Counted from the stretch's first letter, positions 49,165-59,076 are shown. The stretch: 64,000 bases of DNA from Photobacterium sp. TY1-4 (GCF_025398175.1 NZ_CP099734.1:682001-746000); one strand, 5' to 3'. Program-made: numbers and translations. Notes: generated by a model not told the origin, from the letters alone.

Positions 49165-50724
49165 TTAGTCGTGGTAGTTGATCTCGGGCTGGTGATCGCG
49201 AAAGCGCCCGGCCTGGCGGCGGATCAGGATCCACGACAGGGTGGCGGACCACAGGATGTAGAGATACAGCGGCCAGCTGCCCAGCGTGGTATACGGGGTC
49301 AGACCGTTAGTCGGCACGACGGTGGCCTTGAGGACCGCAGTTTCAAATTGCGGGATTTGCGCCGTGATCTGGCCGGTATGGTCAACCACGCCGGTGATCC
49401 CGTTGTTGGTCGAGCGCAGCAGGGGTTTGCCGAGCTCAAGGGCGCGCATCTGGGCAATTTCCATATGCTGGAACGGGCCGATAGAGTGGCCGAACCAGGC
49501 ATCATTGGACAGGGTGAGCAGCAGATCGGTTCCGAGTCCGACGTTCTGGCGCACCTGCTCGCTGAAGGCGATTTCATAACAGAGCGCCGGCGCGATGGCA
49601 TATCCGTTGGCCTGCAGGTTGGACTGGATGAAGGTGCCGCGGCTGAACGAAGACATCGGCAGGTTGAAAATCGGTGCCAGCGGACGCAGCAGCTCGCCAA
49701 ACGGGACAAACTCGCCAAACGGCAGCAGGTGATGCTTGCTGTAGCGGGTCGCGGCCTCATACTGGTAAGGGCCGTCGGCATTGACGCCCAGCGCCAGAAT
49801 ATTATTGAAATATTCACCGCTGTCCGTTTGATCCAGGACCCCGGTGATCACCGTGCTGTTGTTATAGCGGGCAGCGCTGTCGAGGTTTTGCAAAAAGCTC
49901 TGCACTTGGGTTTCCAGCGCCGGGATCGCCGCTTCCGGCCAGATGATTAAATCTGCATTCCAGTTCTCACGAGTCAGGTCGGTGTATTTCATCAGGGTTG
50001 GCCAGCGCTGGCTCGGCAGCCATTTGAGTTCCTGCGGCACGTTGCCCTGGATCAGGGCGACATCCAGGCTTTTCTCCGGTGCCGGGGTGACCCACTGCAG
50101 CTGACTCAGACCATAGGTGAAGCCGGTCAGCAAGAGTGGCACCAGCAGTGGCTTCCAGGTCCGGTAAAACAGGGCGGCGGTCAGGGCAGCACTGCCCAGT
50201 ACCAGCACCAGAGTGATCCCTTCAACGCCGAAGACCGGTGCTAGTGCGGTTAATGGGCTGTTGATTTGGCTGTAGCCCAACCACAGCCAGGGAAAGCCGG
50301 TCAGGAACCAGCCGCGGAACCAATCCAGCAGCAGCCAGATCACCGGACCGCTCAGCATCAGCTGGTGGAACGGGCGGCCGCGGTTGATGCGGTTGAACAG
50401 GGCACCGAAGGCGGCCGGAAACAGGGCCAGATAGCCAATCAGCAGGGCCATCAGAAACAGGCTGGCGATTTTCGGCATCCCGCCGAAGGTGTCAATGCTG
50501 ACGTGGACCCAGCTGATCCCGGTGCCGAACAATCCTAAGCCCCATCCCAGACCGATCAGGGCAGCGCGTTTCGGGGTTTGATGGAGGAGCAGGGAGAAAA
50601 AGAGGATCAGGGAGACTGGTGCGAGGTACCAGTGCTGATAGGGGGCAAATGCCAGGGTAGCAAGTGCACCCGCCGGGGCGGCGATTGCCAGCCGCCCCAA
50701 CGTTGATAATGAAATACGCTTCAT
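49165..50724 (-). CDS. lnt: Apolipoprotein N-acyltransferase
   Basis: A 519-residue inner-membrane enzyme adding the third acyl chain to lipoproteins, needed for Lol sorting of the many lipoproteins nearby (MltD, RlpA, LptE, BamC). About six N-terminal membrane segments, then a periplasmic nitrilase domain with triad E264 ('WPEAAIPALE'), K330 ('RYSKHHLLPFGE') and C382 ('ALCYEIAFSE'). It starts 3 nt after corC ends. Confidence 0.97.
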   Translation of the reverse strand: MKRISLSTLGRLAIAAPAGALATLAFAPYQHWYLAPVSLILFFSLLLHQTPKRAALIGLGWGLGLFGTGISWVHVSIDTFGGMPKIASLFLMALLIGYLALFPAAFGALFNRINRGRPFHQLMLSGPVIWLLLDWFRGWFLTGFPWLWLGYSQINSPLTALAPVFGVEGITLVLVLGSAALTAALFYRTWKPLLVPLLLTGFTYGLSQLQWVTPAPEKSLDVALIQGNVPQELKWLPSQRWPTLMKYTDLTRENWNADLIIWPEAAIPALETQVQSFLQNLDSAARYNNSTVITGVLDQTDSGEYFNNILALGVNADGPYQYEAATRYSKHHLLPFGEFVPFGELLRPLAPIFNLPMSSFSRGTFIQSNLQANGYAIAPALCYEIAFSEQVRQNVGLGTDLLLTLSNDAWFGHSIGPFQHMEIAQMRALELGKPLLRSTNNGITGVVDHTGQITAQIPQFETAVLKATVVPTNGLTPYTTLGSWPLYLYILWSATLSWILIRRQAGRFRDHQPEINYHD

Positions 50725-50727
50725 TCG

Positions 50728-51600
50728 TTATGATGTCGCCGTCTGTTGATGGACTTCGCTCGGCACGGTTACCTGTAACTGAATGACCCGACGGTTGTCG
50801 GCAGAGGTCACCTTGAAGGAATAGCCATCCAACTCGACGATTTCGCCCCGGGTCGGCAGGTGGCCGAAGCTGGTCATGACCAAACCGCCGACGGTGTCGA
50901 CTTCTTCATCGCTGAAGCGGGTCTGGAACATGGTGTTGAAGTCTTCAATGGTGGTCAATGCTTTGACCGAGAAGGTATGTTTACTTAATTGGCGAATATC
51001 CTGCTCTTCCTGATCGTCGAATTCATCTTCGATTTCACCGACAATCTGCTCCAGGATGTCCTCAATGGTGATAACACCGGATACCCCGCCGAACTCATCG
51101 ACGACAATCGCCATATGGTAGCGCTCTTCGCGGAACTCCTTGAGCAGGCGATCCACGCGCTTGCTTTCCGGCACCACGACGGCCGGGCGTAGGATTTCAT
51201 CCAGATCGAACGGCTCGCTGTCCGGGCGCAGGTAGCGCAGCAAATCTTTGGCCAGCAGAATGCCTTCGACATGGTCTTTGTCGTCACTGATCACCGGGTA
51301 GCGGGAGTGTTGGGCGTCCACAATTAAATCAATCAGGTCTTCCAGCTTCTGAGAACGTTCGATGGTGACCATTTGCGAGCGGGGGATCATGATGTCCCGG
51401 ACCCGCATTTCTGATATTTCCATGACCCCTTCGAGCATGTCGCGGGTATCGTGGTCAATCAGGTCATTTTCTTCCGAATCACGGAAAACTTCGACCAGAT
51501 CCTCGCGGTTTTGTGGTTCACCCTGGAACAACTGGCCTAAACGTTCAAAGAAGGACTTTCTACTCGGACCTTCAGAATTTTGTGAGTTATCTTCGTTCAT
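50728..51600 (-). CDS. corC: CorC/YbeX CBS-domain protein
   Basis: A 290-residue cytoplasmic protein with two CBS domains (about 70-190; '[12 protein letters not shown]', '[30 protein letters not shown]') and a C-terminal CorC/HlyC domain (about 205-283). It is linked to magnesium/cobalt efflux and, through ybeY-ybeZ-ybeX-lnt clustering, to ribosome and heat-stress functions. No membrane domain is present, unlike CNNM relatives. Confidence 0.95.
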   Translation of the reverse strand: MNEDNSQNSEGPSRKSFFERLGQLFQGEPQNREDLVEVFRDSEENDLIDHDTRDMLEGVMEISEMRVRDIMIPRSQMVTIERSQKLEDLIDLIVDAQHSRYPVISDDKDHVEGILLAKDLLRYLRPDSEPFDLDEILRPAVVVPESKRVDRLLKEFREERYHMAIVVDEFGGVSGVITIEDILEQIVGEIEDEFDDQEEQDIRQLSKHTFSVKALTTIEDFNTMFQTRFSDEEVDTVGGLVMTSFGHLPTRGEIVELDGYSFKVTSADNRRVIQLQVTVPSEVHQQTATS

Positions 51601-51707
51601 TGATTTAAGAAAAACATCTTTCAGTTATGTGGCCACGGCCACGGGATGGGTTTACGTGCCCCAGCACAATACTGGGGTACGTATTGGACAACGGTTTTGC
51701 GGAAATA

Positions 51708-52172
51708 TTACCGTTTTTCGTCGGCATAAGGATCGGTGAAGCCCATTTTTTCCATGATTTCGGTTTCCAGCGCTTCCATTTCTTCGGCTTCGTCATCCTC
51801 AATGTGATCATAACCTAGCAAATGAAGGCTGCCATGTACAACCATATGGGCCCAATGGGCATGGAGCGGCTTTTGCTGCGCCTGGGCTTCCTGCTCGACG
51901 ACCTGACGGCAGATGATGAGATCGCCCAGCAGATCCAGCTCGATCCCCGGTGGGGCATCAAACGGGAACGACAGGACATTGGTCGGTTTGTCCTTGCCCC
52001 GGTACTCATGGTTCAGGGCATGGCTTTCGGCATTGTCGACCAGGCGAACGGTCACTTCGGCATCGGGCTGGAACGGGGTAATTGCCGCATCCAGCCATTG
52101 TTGAAATTCAGCTTCGCTCGGCATGCCGTCCGGGTCGTCTGTCGCGACCTGGAGATCAAGGTAAATGGCCAT
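51708..52172 (-). CDS. ybeY: Endoribonuclease YbeY
   Basis: A 154-residue zinc-dependent RNase involved in 16S rRNA 3' maturation and 70S quality control. The zinc motif H113-x3-H117-x5-H123 is in '[13 protein letters not shown]' and the conserved Arg58 in '[16 protein letters not shown]'. The start overlaps the ybeZ stop by one nucleotide. Confidence 0.97.
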   Translation of the reverse strand: MAIYLDLQVATDDPDGMPSEAEFQQWLDAAITPFQPDAEVTVRLVDNAESHALNHEYRGKDKPTNVLSFPFDAPPGIELDLLGDLIICRQVVEQEAQAQQKPLHAHWAHMVVHGSLHLLGYDHIEDDEAEEMEALETEIMEKMGFTDPYADEKR

Positions 52173-53269
52173 CAGTCTGTGTTTTCCGTTGCTGTTTCTG
52201 TCATGACAGGGGCCGGTGCGACTGCGGCCTGTCGGGCAGCCTGCTCATCCCGGCGACGCTGCTCGGCGAGCTTGCGCTGTTTTTGATCTTCGGTTTCCCA
52301 CACTTCGTAGGCCTGGACGATCCGGGCCACGACCGGGTGACGGACGACGTCATCGGCCTGGAAGAAGTTGAAGCTGATTTCATCGACGTCAGACAACACT
52401 TCAATGGCGTGGCGCAGGCCGGAGCGGGCACCGCGCGGCAGGTCGATCTGGGTGACGTCACCGGTGATCACTGCCCGGGAGTTGAAGCCGATCCGGGTCA
52501 GGAACATTTTCATCTGTTCGACGGTGGTATTCTGGCTCTCGTCAAGGATGATAAACGCATCATTGAGCGTCCGGCCGCGCATGTAAGCCAGCGGCGCAAC
52601 TTCAATCACGTTACGCTCGATCAGCTTCTCGACGCGCTCAAAGCCCAGCATTTCAAACAGGGCATCATAGAGCGGGCGCAGGTACGGGTCGACTTTCTGG
52701 CTCAGATCACCCGGCAGAAAGCCCAGCTTTTCACCGGCTTCGACGGCCGGGCGGGTCAGCAGGATCCGGCGGATTTCCTGGCGTTCCAGGGCGTCAACTG
52801 CCGCAGCGACGGCCAGGTAGGTTTTCCCGGTCCCGGCCGGACCGATGCCGAAGGTAATGTCATGGCGTACCATGTTGGCAATGTACTGGGCCTGGTTCGG
52901 CGTCCGCGGCTTGATCACCCCTTTCTTGGTTTTGATCGTGACTTCTTTACCATAGGGGATGTTACTTTCGGTATGTTGCTCCAGCACGCCGGATTCTTTA
53001 ATCGCAAGGTGGATCTGCTCGGGCTCAATATCCGGGATGGTATTGTGGACCGGGGCGGTATCGACGTACAGGGTTTTGATAATGTGCGCTGTGGCCTGGG
53101 CCGTATGCGGTTGGCCAACCACGCTGAAACTGTTGCTGCGATGGTTAATTTCGACACCCAGACGGCGTTCAAGTTGCTTGATGTTATCGTCGAAAGGGCC
53201 ACAAAGGCTGGAAAGGCGCTGGTTGTTGGCGGGTTCCAGATTGAATTCTACAGTAATAACTTTGCTCAA
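52172..53269 (-). CDS. ybeZ: PhoH-like ATPase YbeZ
   Basis: A 365-residue PhoH-family NTPase, partner of YbeY in RNA metabolism. Walker A GPAGTGKT at 143-150; Walker B in '[10 protein letters not shown]'. The start is taken as TTG at 53269 ('[19 protein letters not shown]') behind 'agaggc'; homologues begin here. An ATG at 53311 would add 14 residues ('AARTPGSRTE') unlike the family. Confidence 0.93.
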   Translation of the reverse strand: MSKVITVEFNLEPANNQRLSSLCGPFDDNIKQLERRLGVEINHRSNSFSVVGQPHTAQATAHIIKTLYVDTAPVHNTIPDIEPEQIHLAIKESGVLEQHTESNIPYGKEVTIKTKKGVIKPRTPNQAQYIANMVRHDITFGIGPAGTGKTYLAVAAAVDALERQEIRRILLTRPAVEAGEKLGFLPGDLSQKVDPYLRPLYDALFEMLGFERVEKLIERNVIEVAPLAYMRGRTLNDAFIILDESQNTTVEQMKMFLTRIGFNSRAVITGDVTQIDLPRGARSGLRHAIEVLSDVDEISFNFFQADDVVRHPVVARIVQAYEVWETEDQKQRKLAEQRRRDEQAARQAAVAPAPVMTETATENTD

Positions 53270-53354
53270 GATTTGCCTCTCAGTGCGGCTGCCCGGTGTG
53301 CGGGCAGCCAATAGTTCAGGGCGCGTCAGACGTGGTGTTCAGACGGGCGTCTTA

Positions 53355-54779
53355 CTATGGAGTATATACGCCAACACCCAATTCATCTTCCTTGCGTGTT
53401 TTCTCCATCACTTCGCTTGGCGACATGGCAACACGCAGATTCATTTCGGCTTCGGTCCGGAGCAGCTCGCCACGCAGGGAGTTGCTGAAGACGTCGGTAA
53501 TTTTCACATCGACGAACTGGCCGATCAGGTCAGCAGAGCCTTCGAAGTTCACTACGCGGTTGTTCTCGGTGCGGCCGCGCAGCTCCATGATGTTTTTCTT
53601 CGACGGGCCTTCGACCAGAATGCGTTGCTCGGTATCCAGCATCTGGCGGGAATAGCGCATCGCCTGAGTATTGATCTGCTGTTGCAGTTCATACAAGCGT
53701 TGCTTCTTCACTTCTTCAGACAGATCACACGGATAGTCGGCTGCCGGGGTGCCTGGACGCGCGGAGAAGATGAAGCTGAAGCTCATGTCGAAGTCGACAT
53801 CGCGGATCAGTTTCATGGTGTCCTGGAAGTCCTGATCGCTTTCCCCCGGGAAGGCCACGATAAAGTCGGAGCTGATGGTAATGTCCGGACGGGCTTTACG
53901 CAGCTTACGGATTTTCGACTTATATTCAATCGCGGTGTGCGGACGCTTCATCATCGCCAGGATGCGATCGGAGCCGCTTTGGACCGGCAGGTGCAGGAAG
54001 CTGACCAGTTCCGGGGTATCGGTGTACACGTCGATGATATCGTCGGTAAATTCAATGGGGTGGCTGGTGGTGTAGCGAATACGGTCAATGCCGTCGATCG
54101 CTGCAACCAGGCGCAGCAGCTCAGCAAAGGTGGCAATGCCGCCGTCGTGGGTTTCGCCACGGAATGCGTTCACGTTCTGGCCCAGCAGGTTGACTTCCCG
54201 GACGCCTTGCTCTGCCAGCTGTGCAATTTCGAACAGTACGTCATCCAGCGGACGGCTGACTTCTTCACCACGGGTGTAGGGCACCACGCAGTAAGTACAG
54301 TACTTCGAGCAGCCTTCCATGATCGAGACGAATGCAGTCGGGCCTTCGGCACGTGGCTCCGGCAGGCGATCGAACTTCTCGATTTCCGGGAATGAAATAT
54401 CCATCACCGGCGCATCAGTCGATTGGGACTGCTTGATCATTTCCGGCAGGCGGTGCAGGGTTTGCGGGCCGAAGATCACGTCGACATACGGAGCGCGATC
54501 GCGGATAGAATCGCCTTCCTGCGTTGCTACACAACCCCCGACGCCGATCACCAAATCAGGCTTTTTGTCTTTGAGTGTTTTCCAGCGACCCAGCTGATGG
54601 AACACTTTTTCTTGCGCCTTTTCACGGATCGAGCAGGTGTTAAGCAGCAGAACATCTGCTTCTTCTGGTTCTTCCGTTAACTCGAAGCCATTGGCTGCAT
54701 TGAGAAGATCGGCCATTTTCGATGAATCATACTCGTTCATCTGGCAACCCCAGGTTTTAATAAGCAGTTTCTTAGCCAT
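53355..54779 (-). CDS. miaB: tRNA-2-methylthio-N6-isopentenyladenosine methylthiotransferase
   Basis: A 474-residue radical-SAM enzyme that adds ms2 to i6A37 in tRNAs reading UNN codons. Auxiliary cluster C12, C49, C83; radical-SAM cluster C157, C161, C164 ('[13 protein letters not shown]'); C-terminal TRAM domain ('[11 protein letters not shown]...'). It precedes ybeZ (85-nt gap to the TTG start) in the miaB-ybeZYX-lnt block. Confidence 0.98.
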   Translation of the reverse strand: MAKKLLIKTWGCQMNEYDSSKMADLLNAANGFELTEEPEEADVLLLNTCSIREKAQEKVFHQLGRWKTLKDKKPDLVIGVGGCVATQEGDSIRDRAPYVDVIFGPQTLHRLPEMIKQSQSTDAPVMDISFPEIEKFDRLPEPRAEGPTAFVSIMEGCSKYCTYCVVPYTRGEEVSRPLDDVLFEIAQLAEQGVREVNLLGQNVNAFRGETHDGGIATFAELLRLVAAIDGIDRIRYTTSHPIEFTDDIIDVYTDTPELVSFLHLPVQSGSDRILAMMKRPHTAIEYKSKIRKLRKARPDITISSDFIVAFPGESDQDFQDTMKLIRDVDFDMSFSFIFSARPGTPAADYPCDLSEEVKKQRLYELQQQINTQAMRYSRQMLDTEQRILVEGPSKKNIMELRGRTENNRVVNFEGSADLIGQFVDVKITDVFSNSLRGELLRTEAEMNLRVAMSPSEVMEKTRKEDELGVGVYTP

Positions 54780-54942
54780 GTTTAACTCTTCACTCGTAGT
54801 GTATTTTCATTGCATTCAACAGTGCTGCACTCGGCTAACAGGGCGCGCAACGGGCCGTTAGCGGTAGCAAGCCGCGTATTGTACTGCTTTCGGTCCTGCC
54901 TGACCAGATCATCACCACCCCGAATCAAGTGTGGTTTTTCCG

Positions 54943-55647
54943 CTACAGCCGATCAAGGGTTGGTAAGCCCAGTTGGCGCATTTGCTGGCGGATCCAGCGG
55001 CTGCGCCGGGCGACGTAGTCGCTCATCGGAGTCGGGCGGATCTTGTACGGGTTGGGCAGCACCGCCGCCAATTGGGCGGCTTGCTGGGCAGACAACCTTG
55101 CCGCCGGGACGCCAAAGTAAGTTTGGCTGGCCGCTTCGATGCCGTACAGTCCGGGACCGAATTCAGCAATATTGAGATAGACTTCGAGAATGCGTGACTT
55201 ATCCCACAGGGCCTCCATCCACAGGCTGAAATACAGCTCAATCCCTTTGCGCCAGAACGTGCGCGAAGGAAACAGGAACAGGTTCTTGGCGGTCTGCTGG
55301 GTGATGGTGCTGGCGCCCCGGCGCGGGCCGTCCGTACCGCTTTGTTTCATCAGGGTCAGGACAGCATTGATATCCAGGCCGAAATGATCCGGGAAATGCT
55401 GGTCTTCCGAGGCGATCACCGCCAGCTGAGCATGACGGGAAATGGCCGACAGCGGCTGCCAGTCATGGATGGCCCGGGCCGGATAACCGGTGGGCGGAAA
55501 CAGGCTGCGGTGGATCTGCCAGCCCCAGTTCGGCGGATTGAGCACCTTGCCGGCAGCCACCAGAACGGGCGGGAGAAGCAACAGGATCAGGAGCAGCGTG
55601 AGCAGTGCACGTTTCAGGCGGGTGAACAGATTCAAGCGGATAAACAT
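54943..55647 (-). CDS. mtgA: Monofunctional biosynthetic peptidoglycan transglycosylase
   Basis: A 234-residue GT51 glycosyltransferase: one N-terminal membrane helix (about 13-33), catalytic E81 in 'VIASEDQHFPDHFGLD', plus 'RGASTITQQTAKNLFL' and 'KSRILEVYLNIAEFGPGLYGIEAAS'. It polymerises lipid II and has no transpeptidase domain. The start is uncertain: 55647 ('MFIRLNLFTRLKRAL') suits the family, and 55683 is an alternative. In E. coli mtgA is far from miaB/ubiF, so this position is a rearrangement relative to E. coli. Confidence 0.94.
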   Translation of the reverse strand: MFIRLNLFTRLKRALLTLLLILLLLPPVLVAAGKVLNPPNWGWQIHRSLFPPTGYPARAIHDWQPLSAISRHAQLAVIASEDQHFPDHFGLDINAVLTLMKQSGTDGPRRGASTITQQTAKNLFLFPSRTFWRKGIELYFSLWMEALWDKSRILEVYLNIAEFGPGLYGIEAASQTYFGVPAARLSAQQAAQLAAVLPNPYKIRPTPMSDYVARRSRWIRQQMRQLGLPTLDRL

Positions 55648-55779
55648 CGAGGATGGGTCTCCATCGTGGCCGACTGCTGCCATGTTGCGATTAAGCACTG
55701 ATTGCGTTGTCAAAATTAGGTAAAATGAACGCAAAACAGGTCACAGGACCTGGCAACCCTAGAGTAGTGAGCATAACAA

Positions 55780-56952
55780 ATGGAAACCGGAATGGAACAG
55801 TTTGATGTGGTCGTCGCCGGTGGCGGCATGGTCGGGGCTGCGACGGCTATCGGCCTGGTGCAGCAGGGATTACAGGTTGTCGTGCTTGAGGGCACGGCGC
55901 CACCGGCGTTTGCAGCGGATCAGCCGATGGATCTTCGGGTTTCTGCCATTTCACCGAACTCTGTGGCGTTGCTGGAGCGCCTGGGGGCTTGGGACCATGT
56001 GCGGGCGATGCGTCTGTGTCCTTACAAGCGACTGGAAACCTGGGAGCATCCGGAGTGCCGGACCCGCTTCAGCGCAGAGCAGATGCACCTGGCGCAACTG
56101 GGCTTTATTGTCGAAAACCGGGTGATCCAACTGGCGCTGTGGCAGCAGTTTGAGCACTACCCGAATCTGACGCTTCGTTGCCCGGCCCGGATGGCGACCG
56201 CGACGGCCACCGATGCCGGATATACAATTCAACTGGCCGATGGCGAAAGGCTTCAGACCCGCTTGTTGATCGGGGCGGACGGAGCCAATTCTCAGGTGCG
56301 CCAGCAAGTCGGGATTGGGATCACCGCCTGGGACTACCGCCAGCACTGTATGCTGATTAATATTGCCTCGGCCCTGCCGCAACAAGACATTACCTGGCAG
56401 CAATTTACCCCGCAGGGACCGCGATCGTTTTTGCCGTTGCCGGGCCACCAGGGCTCTTTGGTCTGGTATGACAGCCCGTCTCGCATCAAGCAGCTTTCGG
56501 CAATGGGCCCCGAGCAACTCAAAGCGGAGATTCAGGCCCATTTTCCGCCGGAGCTGGGGGATTTTACCGTGCTGGGGCAGGGGAGCTTTCCATTGACCCG
56601 ACGCCATGCCCAGCGCTATTGCAAGCCGGGCGTGGTGTTGCTGGGCGATGCCGCCCATACCATTAATCCACTGGCCGGGCAGGGCGTAAACCTGGGCTTT
56701 AAAGATGTTGATACCCTGCTGCATGAGATTGAAAAAGCGGGCAGCGACTGGGCTGACAACCGGGTACTGCGTGCTTACGAGCGCCGTCGCCGGCCGGATA
56801 ATCTGTTGATGCAAAGCGGAATGGATTTTTTCTATACCACCTTCAGCAATGATCTGCTGCCGTTGAAACTGTTGAGAAATGCCGGACTGAAACTGGCGGA
56901 GCATGCCGGGCCGATGAAACAGCAGGTGCTGAAATACGCGATGGGGATGTAG
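55780..56952 (+). CDS. ubiF: 3-demethoxyubiquinol 3-hydroxylase UbiF
   Basis: A 390-residue FAD monooxygenase for the last hydroxylation of ubiquinone synthesis. FAD-binding 'VVAGGGMVGAATA' (10-22), the mid 'LIGADGANSQVR' and C-terminal 'LLGDAAHTINPLAGQGVNLGFKD' motifs are all present. It belongs to the UbiH/UbiF/Coq6 family. The location beside a Met-Leu-Gln tRNA cluster and miaB is as in E. coli and supports UbiF over UbiH. ATG at 55780 or 55792 could be used. Confidence 0.93.
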   Translation: METGMEQFDVVVAGGGMVGAATAIGLVQQGLQVVVLEGTAPPAFAADQPMDLRVSAISPNSVALLERLGAWDHVRAMRLCPYKRLETWEHPECRTRFSAEQMHLAQLGFIVENRVIQLALWQQFEHYPNLTLRCPARMATATATDAGYTIQLADGERLQTRLLIGADGANSQVRQQVGIGITAWDYRQHCMLINIASALPQQDITWQQFTPQGPRSFLPLPGHQGSLVWYDSPSRIKQLSAMGPEQLKAEIQAHFPPELGDFTVLGQGSFPLTRRHAQRYCKPGVVLLGDAAHTINPLAGQGVNLGFKDVDTLLHEIEKAGSDWADNRVLRAYERRRRPDNLLMQSGMDFFYTTFSNDLLPLKLLRNAGLKLAEHAGPMKQQVLKYAMGM

Positions 56953-56994
56953 CGCGCTCGTTGAGCAGGAATGGATCACTGGAATGGATCAAGT

Positions 56995-57015
56995 GTGGGC
57001 TGCGGCCCACTTTTT
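56995..57015 (+). terminator. ubiF terminator
   Basis: The hairpin 'gtgggc' tgcg 'gcccac' is followed by T5, 43 bp after the ubiF stop. Confidence 0.85.
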
Positions 57016-57085
57016 GTATCTGAGGTTGAATTTCTGCGTCGCCAGGGGATTTCCGGCTCTTTGCCGATAGGGGCCGTCGGAGATT

Positions 57086-57122
57086 AAAAAAGAAAAAGCC
57101 GAATGCGATATCGACATTCGGC
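57086..57122 (-). terminator. Second terminator of the tRNA operon
   Basis: On the minus strand the stem 'gccgaatg' / 'cattcggc' is followed by 'tttttcttttttaa', a strong intrinsic terminator. It lies about 90 bp beyond the first one and backs it up. Confidence 0.85.
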
Positions 57123-57183
57123 CGTACAACCAGAGAGATACGATCATTGGGTAGGTTGTGAAATCGGTATGGTCCAAACACAA

Positions 57184-57208
57184 GAAAACCCACCAAAGGT
57201 GGGTTTTC
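57184..57208 (-). terminator. First terminator of the tRNA operon
   Basis: The hairpin 'gaaaacccacc' / 'ggtgggttttc' starts 8 bp after the last tRNA-Leu. The T run is inside the stem with 'cttgtgttt' after it. Confidence 0.75.
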
Positions 57209-57215
57209 TGAATAA

Positions 57216-57302
57216 TGGTGCGGAGGGAGGGACTTGAACCCTCACGTCCTTGCGGACACTAGCACCTGAAGCTAGCGCGTCTACCAATTCCGCCACCACC
57301 GC
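57216..57302 (-). tRNA. tRNA-Leu (CAG), array gene 25 (last)
   Basis: 87 nt with encoded CCA; long variable arm 'gtgtccgcaaggac'; anticodon CAG in 'gcttcaggtgc'. The T-stem is the gaggg/ccctc type. Acceptor position 5-68 is T-T in all seven Leu-CAG copies. Confidence 0.97.
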
Positions 57303-57348
57303 ACGTGGTATTTGTTGCCCAGCTCTGATATTCAGAACTGTTTTAAAA

Positions 57349-57423
57349 TGGCAGGGCTACCTGGATTCGAACCAGGGAATGGCGGCATCAAAAGCCGCTG
57401 CCTTACCGCTTGGCGATAGCCCT
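57349..57423 (-). tRNA. tRNA-Gln (TTG), array gene 24
   Basis: 75 nt with encoded CCA; anticodon TTG in the loop of 'gcggcttttgatgccgc'. Acceptor stem agggcta/tagccct (G4-C69 type). Confidence 0.97.
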
Positions 57424-57468
57424 ACAGGGTGTTGCTTTCACAACGGCTTCAATTGAAGCTCAGAATCA

Positions 57469-57553
57469 TGGTGCGGAAGGAGAGACTTGAACTCTCACAC
57501 CTTGCGGCGCCAGAACCTAAATCTGGTGCGTCTACCAATTCCGCCACTTCCGC
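57469..57553 (-). tRNA. tRNA-Leu (TAG), array gene 23
   Basis: 85 nt with encoded CCA; anticodon TAG in 'ccagatttaggttctgg'; class II variable arm 'cgccgcaaggtg'; T-stem gagag/ctctc. Closely matches E. coli leuW. Confidence 0.97.
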
Positions 57554-57604
57554 ATAATTCTATGTCATCGAACTGAAGATTGGCAATTCAGATCGAATTT
57601 GTAT

Positions 57605-57691
57605 TGGTGCGGAGGGAGAGACTTGAACTCTCACGTCCTTGCGGACACTAGCACCTGAAGCTAGCGCGTCTACCAATTCCGCCACCACCGC
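57605..57691 (-). tRNA. tRNA-Leu (CAG), array gene 22
   Basis: 87 nt, anticodon CAG, encoded CCA. Differs from gene 25 in the T-stem, which is gagag/ctctc as in the Leu-TAG genes. Confidence 0.97.
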
Positions 57692-57739
57692 ACGTGGTAT
57701 TTACTAACCGGTCCTGAAACATTCAAAACCGTGTTAAAA

Positions 57740-57814
57740 TGGCAGGTCTACCTGGATTCGAACCAGGGAATGGCGGCATCAAAAGCCGCTGCCTTACCGC
57801 TTGGCGATAGACCT
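57740..57814 (-). tRNA. tRNA-Gln (TTG), array gene 21
   Basis: 75 nt, anticodon TTG, encoded CCA. Acceptor stem aggtcta/tagacct (T4-A69 type). Confidence 0.97.
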
Positions 57815-57843
57815 GCAGATGCTCTTTTCAGAGACTTGAATCA

Positions 57844-57928
57844 TGGTGCGGAAGGAGAGACTTGAACTCTCACACCTTGCGGCGCCAGAACCTAAATCTG
57901 GTGCGTCTACCAATTCCGCCACTTCCGC
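57844..57928 (-). tRNA. tRNA-Leu (TAG), array gene 20
   Basis: 85 nt, anticodon TAG, encoded CCA. Identical by eye to the other five Leu-TAG copies. Confidence 0.97.
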
Positions 57929-57977
57929 ATGATTTTTCTATCAACCTGAACATTGGTAATTCAGATTGAATTGTATT

Positions 57978-58064
57978 TGGTGCGGAGGGAGAGACTTGAA
58001 CTCTCACGTCCTTGCGGACACTAGCACCTGAAGCTAGCGCGTCTACCAATTCCGCCACCACCGC
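57978..58064 (-). tRNA. tRNA-Leu (CAG), array gene 19
   Basis: 87 nt, anticodon CAG, encoded CCA. gagag/ctctc T-stem variant. Confidence 0.97.
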
Positions 58065-58097
58065 ACGTGGTTTATTTTTACATTCTCGCGGGGAGAA

Positions 58098-58174
58098 TGG
58101 TGGCTACGACGGGATTCGAACCTGTGACCCCATCATTATGAGTGATGTGCTCTAACCAACTGAGCTACGTAGCC
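58098..58174 (-). tRNA. tRNA-Met (CAT), elongator, array gene 18
   Basis: 77 nt, encoded CCA, anticodon CAT in 'catcactcataatgatg'. It matches E. coli metT essentially throughout; the A1-C72-type initiator features are absent, so this is elongator Met. Confidence 0.97.
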
Positions 58175-58214
58175 ATTTCAGAGATGATGATTCAAAATCA
58201 ACATCTGCAAATGA

Positions 58215-58289
58215 TGGCAGGTCTACCTGGATTCGAACCAGGGAATGGCGGCATCAAAAGCCGCTGCCTTACCGCTTGGCGATAGACCT
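58215..58289 (-). tRNA. tRNA-Gln (TTG), array gene 17
   Basis: 75 nt, anticodon TTG, encoded CCA. T4-A69 acceptor variant. Confidence 0.97.
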
Positions 58290-58318
58290 GCAGTTGCTCT
58301 TTTCAGAGACTTAAAACA

Positions 58319-58403
58319 TGGTGCGGAAGGAGAGACTTGAACTCTCACACCTTGCGGCGCCAGAACCTAAATCTGGTGCGTCTACCAATTCCGCCACTTC
58401 CGC
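58319..58403 (-). tRNA. tRNA-Leu (TAG), array gene 16
   Basis: 85 nt, anticodon TAG, encoded CCA. Followed in the transcript by Gln rather than preceded by Leu-CAG, a break in the usual module order. Confidence 0.97.
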
Positions 58404-58437
58404 ATCAGAAATGTTGCAACAACATCTCTTGAAATAA

Positions 58438-58512
58438 TGGCAGGGCTACCTGGATTCGAACCAGGGAATGGCGGCATCAAAAGCCGCTGCCTTACCGCTT
58501 GGCGATAGCCCT
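58438..58512 (-). tRNA. tRNA-Gln (TTG), array gene 15
   Basis: 75 nt, anticodon TTG, encoded CCA. G4-C69 acceptor variant. Confidence 0.97.
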
Positions 58513-58557
58513 ACAGGGTGTTGCTTTAACAACGGCTTCAATTGAAGCTCAGAATCA

Positions 58558-58642
58558 TGGTGCGGAAGGAGAGACTTGAACTCTCACACCTTGCGGCGCC
58601 AGAACCTAAATCTGGTGCGTCTACCAATTCCGCCACTTCCGC
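58558..58642 (-). tRNA. tRNA-Leu (TAG), array gene 14
   Basis: 85 nt, anticodon TAG, encoded CCA. The 45-nt spacer to the next Gln is the same, bar one base, as that between array genes 23 and 24. Confidence 0.97.
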
Positions 58643-58692
58643 ATGATCTTTTATATCAACCTGAACATTGGCAATTCAGACTGAATTGTATT

Positions 58693-58779
58693 TGGTGCGG
58701 AGGGAGAGACTTGAACTCTCACGTCCTTGCGGACACTAGCACCTGAAGCTAGCGCGTCTACCAATTCCGCCACCACCGC
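58693..58779 (-). tRNA. tRNA-Leu (CAG), array gene 13
   Basis: 87 nt, anticodon CAG, encoded CCA. gagag/ctctc T-stem variant. Confidence 0.97.
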
Positions 58780-58812
58780 ACGTGGTTTATTTTTACATTC
58801 TCGCGAGGAGAA

Positions 58813-58889
58813 TGGTGGCTACGACGGGATTCGAACCTGTGACCCCATCATTATGAGTGATGTGCTCTAACCAACTGAGCTACGTAGCC
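58813..58889 (-). tRNA. tRNA-Met (CAT), elongator, array gene 12
   Basis: 77 nt, anticodon CAT, encoded CCA. The spacer to Leu-CAG has one base change in its hairpin loop (cgcgagg instead of cgcgggg). Confidence 0.97.
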
Positions 58890-58929
58890 ATTTCAGAGAT
58901 GATGATTCAACATCACCACCTTCAAAAGG

Positions 58930-59004
58930 TGGCAGGGCTACCTGGATTCGAACCAGGGAATGGCGGCATCAAAAGCCGCTGCCTTACCGCTTGGCGATAG
59001 CCCT
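58930..59004 (-). tRNA. tRNA-Gln (TTG), array gene 11
   Basis: 75 nt, anticodon TTG, encoded CCA. G4-C69 acceptor variant. Confidence 0.97.
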
Positions 59005-59076
59005 ACAGCGTTGCTTTCGCAACTGGCTTGTTCGAGTCTGCTCATATTGAGCGGATTCTACATCAGCCGAAAATCA

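Noticed and set aside
52082..54395. Plus-strand frames of 410 and 478 codons
   Set aside because: They are antisense to ybeZ and miaB, which carry intact Walker and Fe-S motifs; the frames have no recognisable domain.
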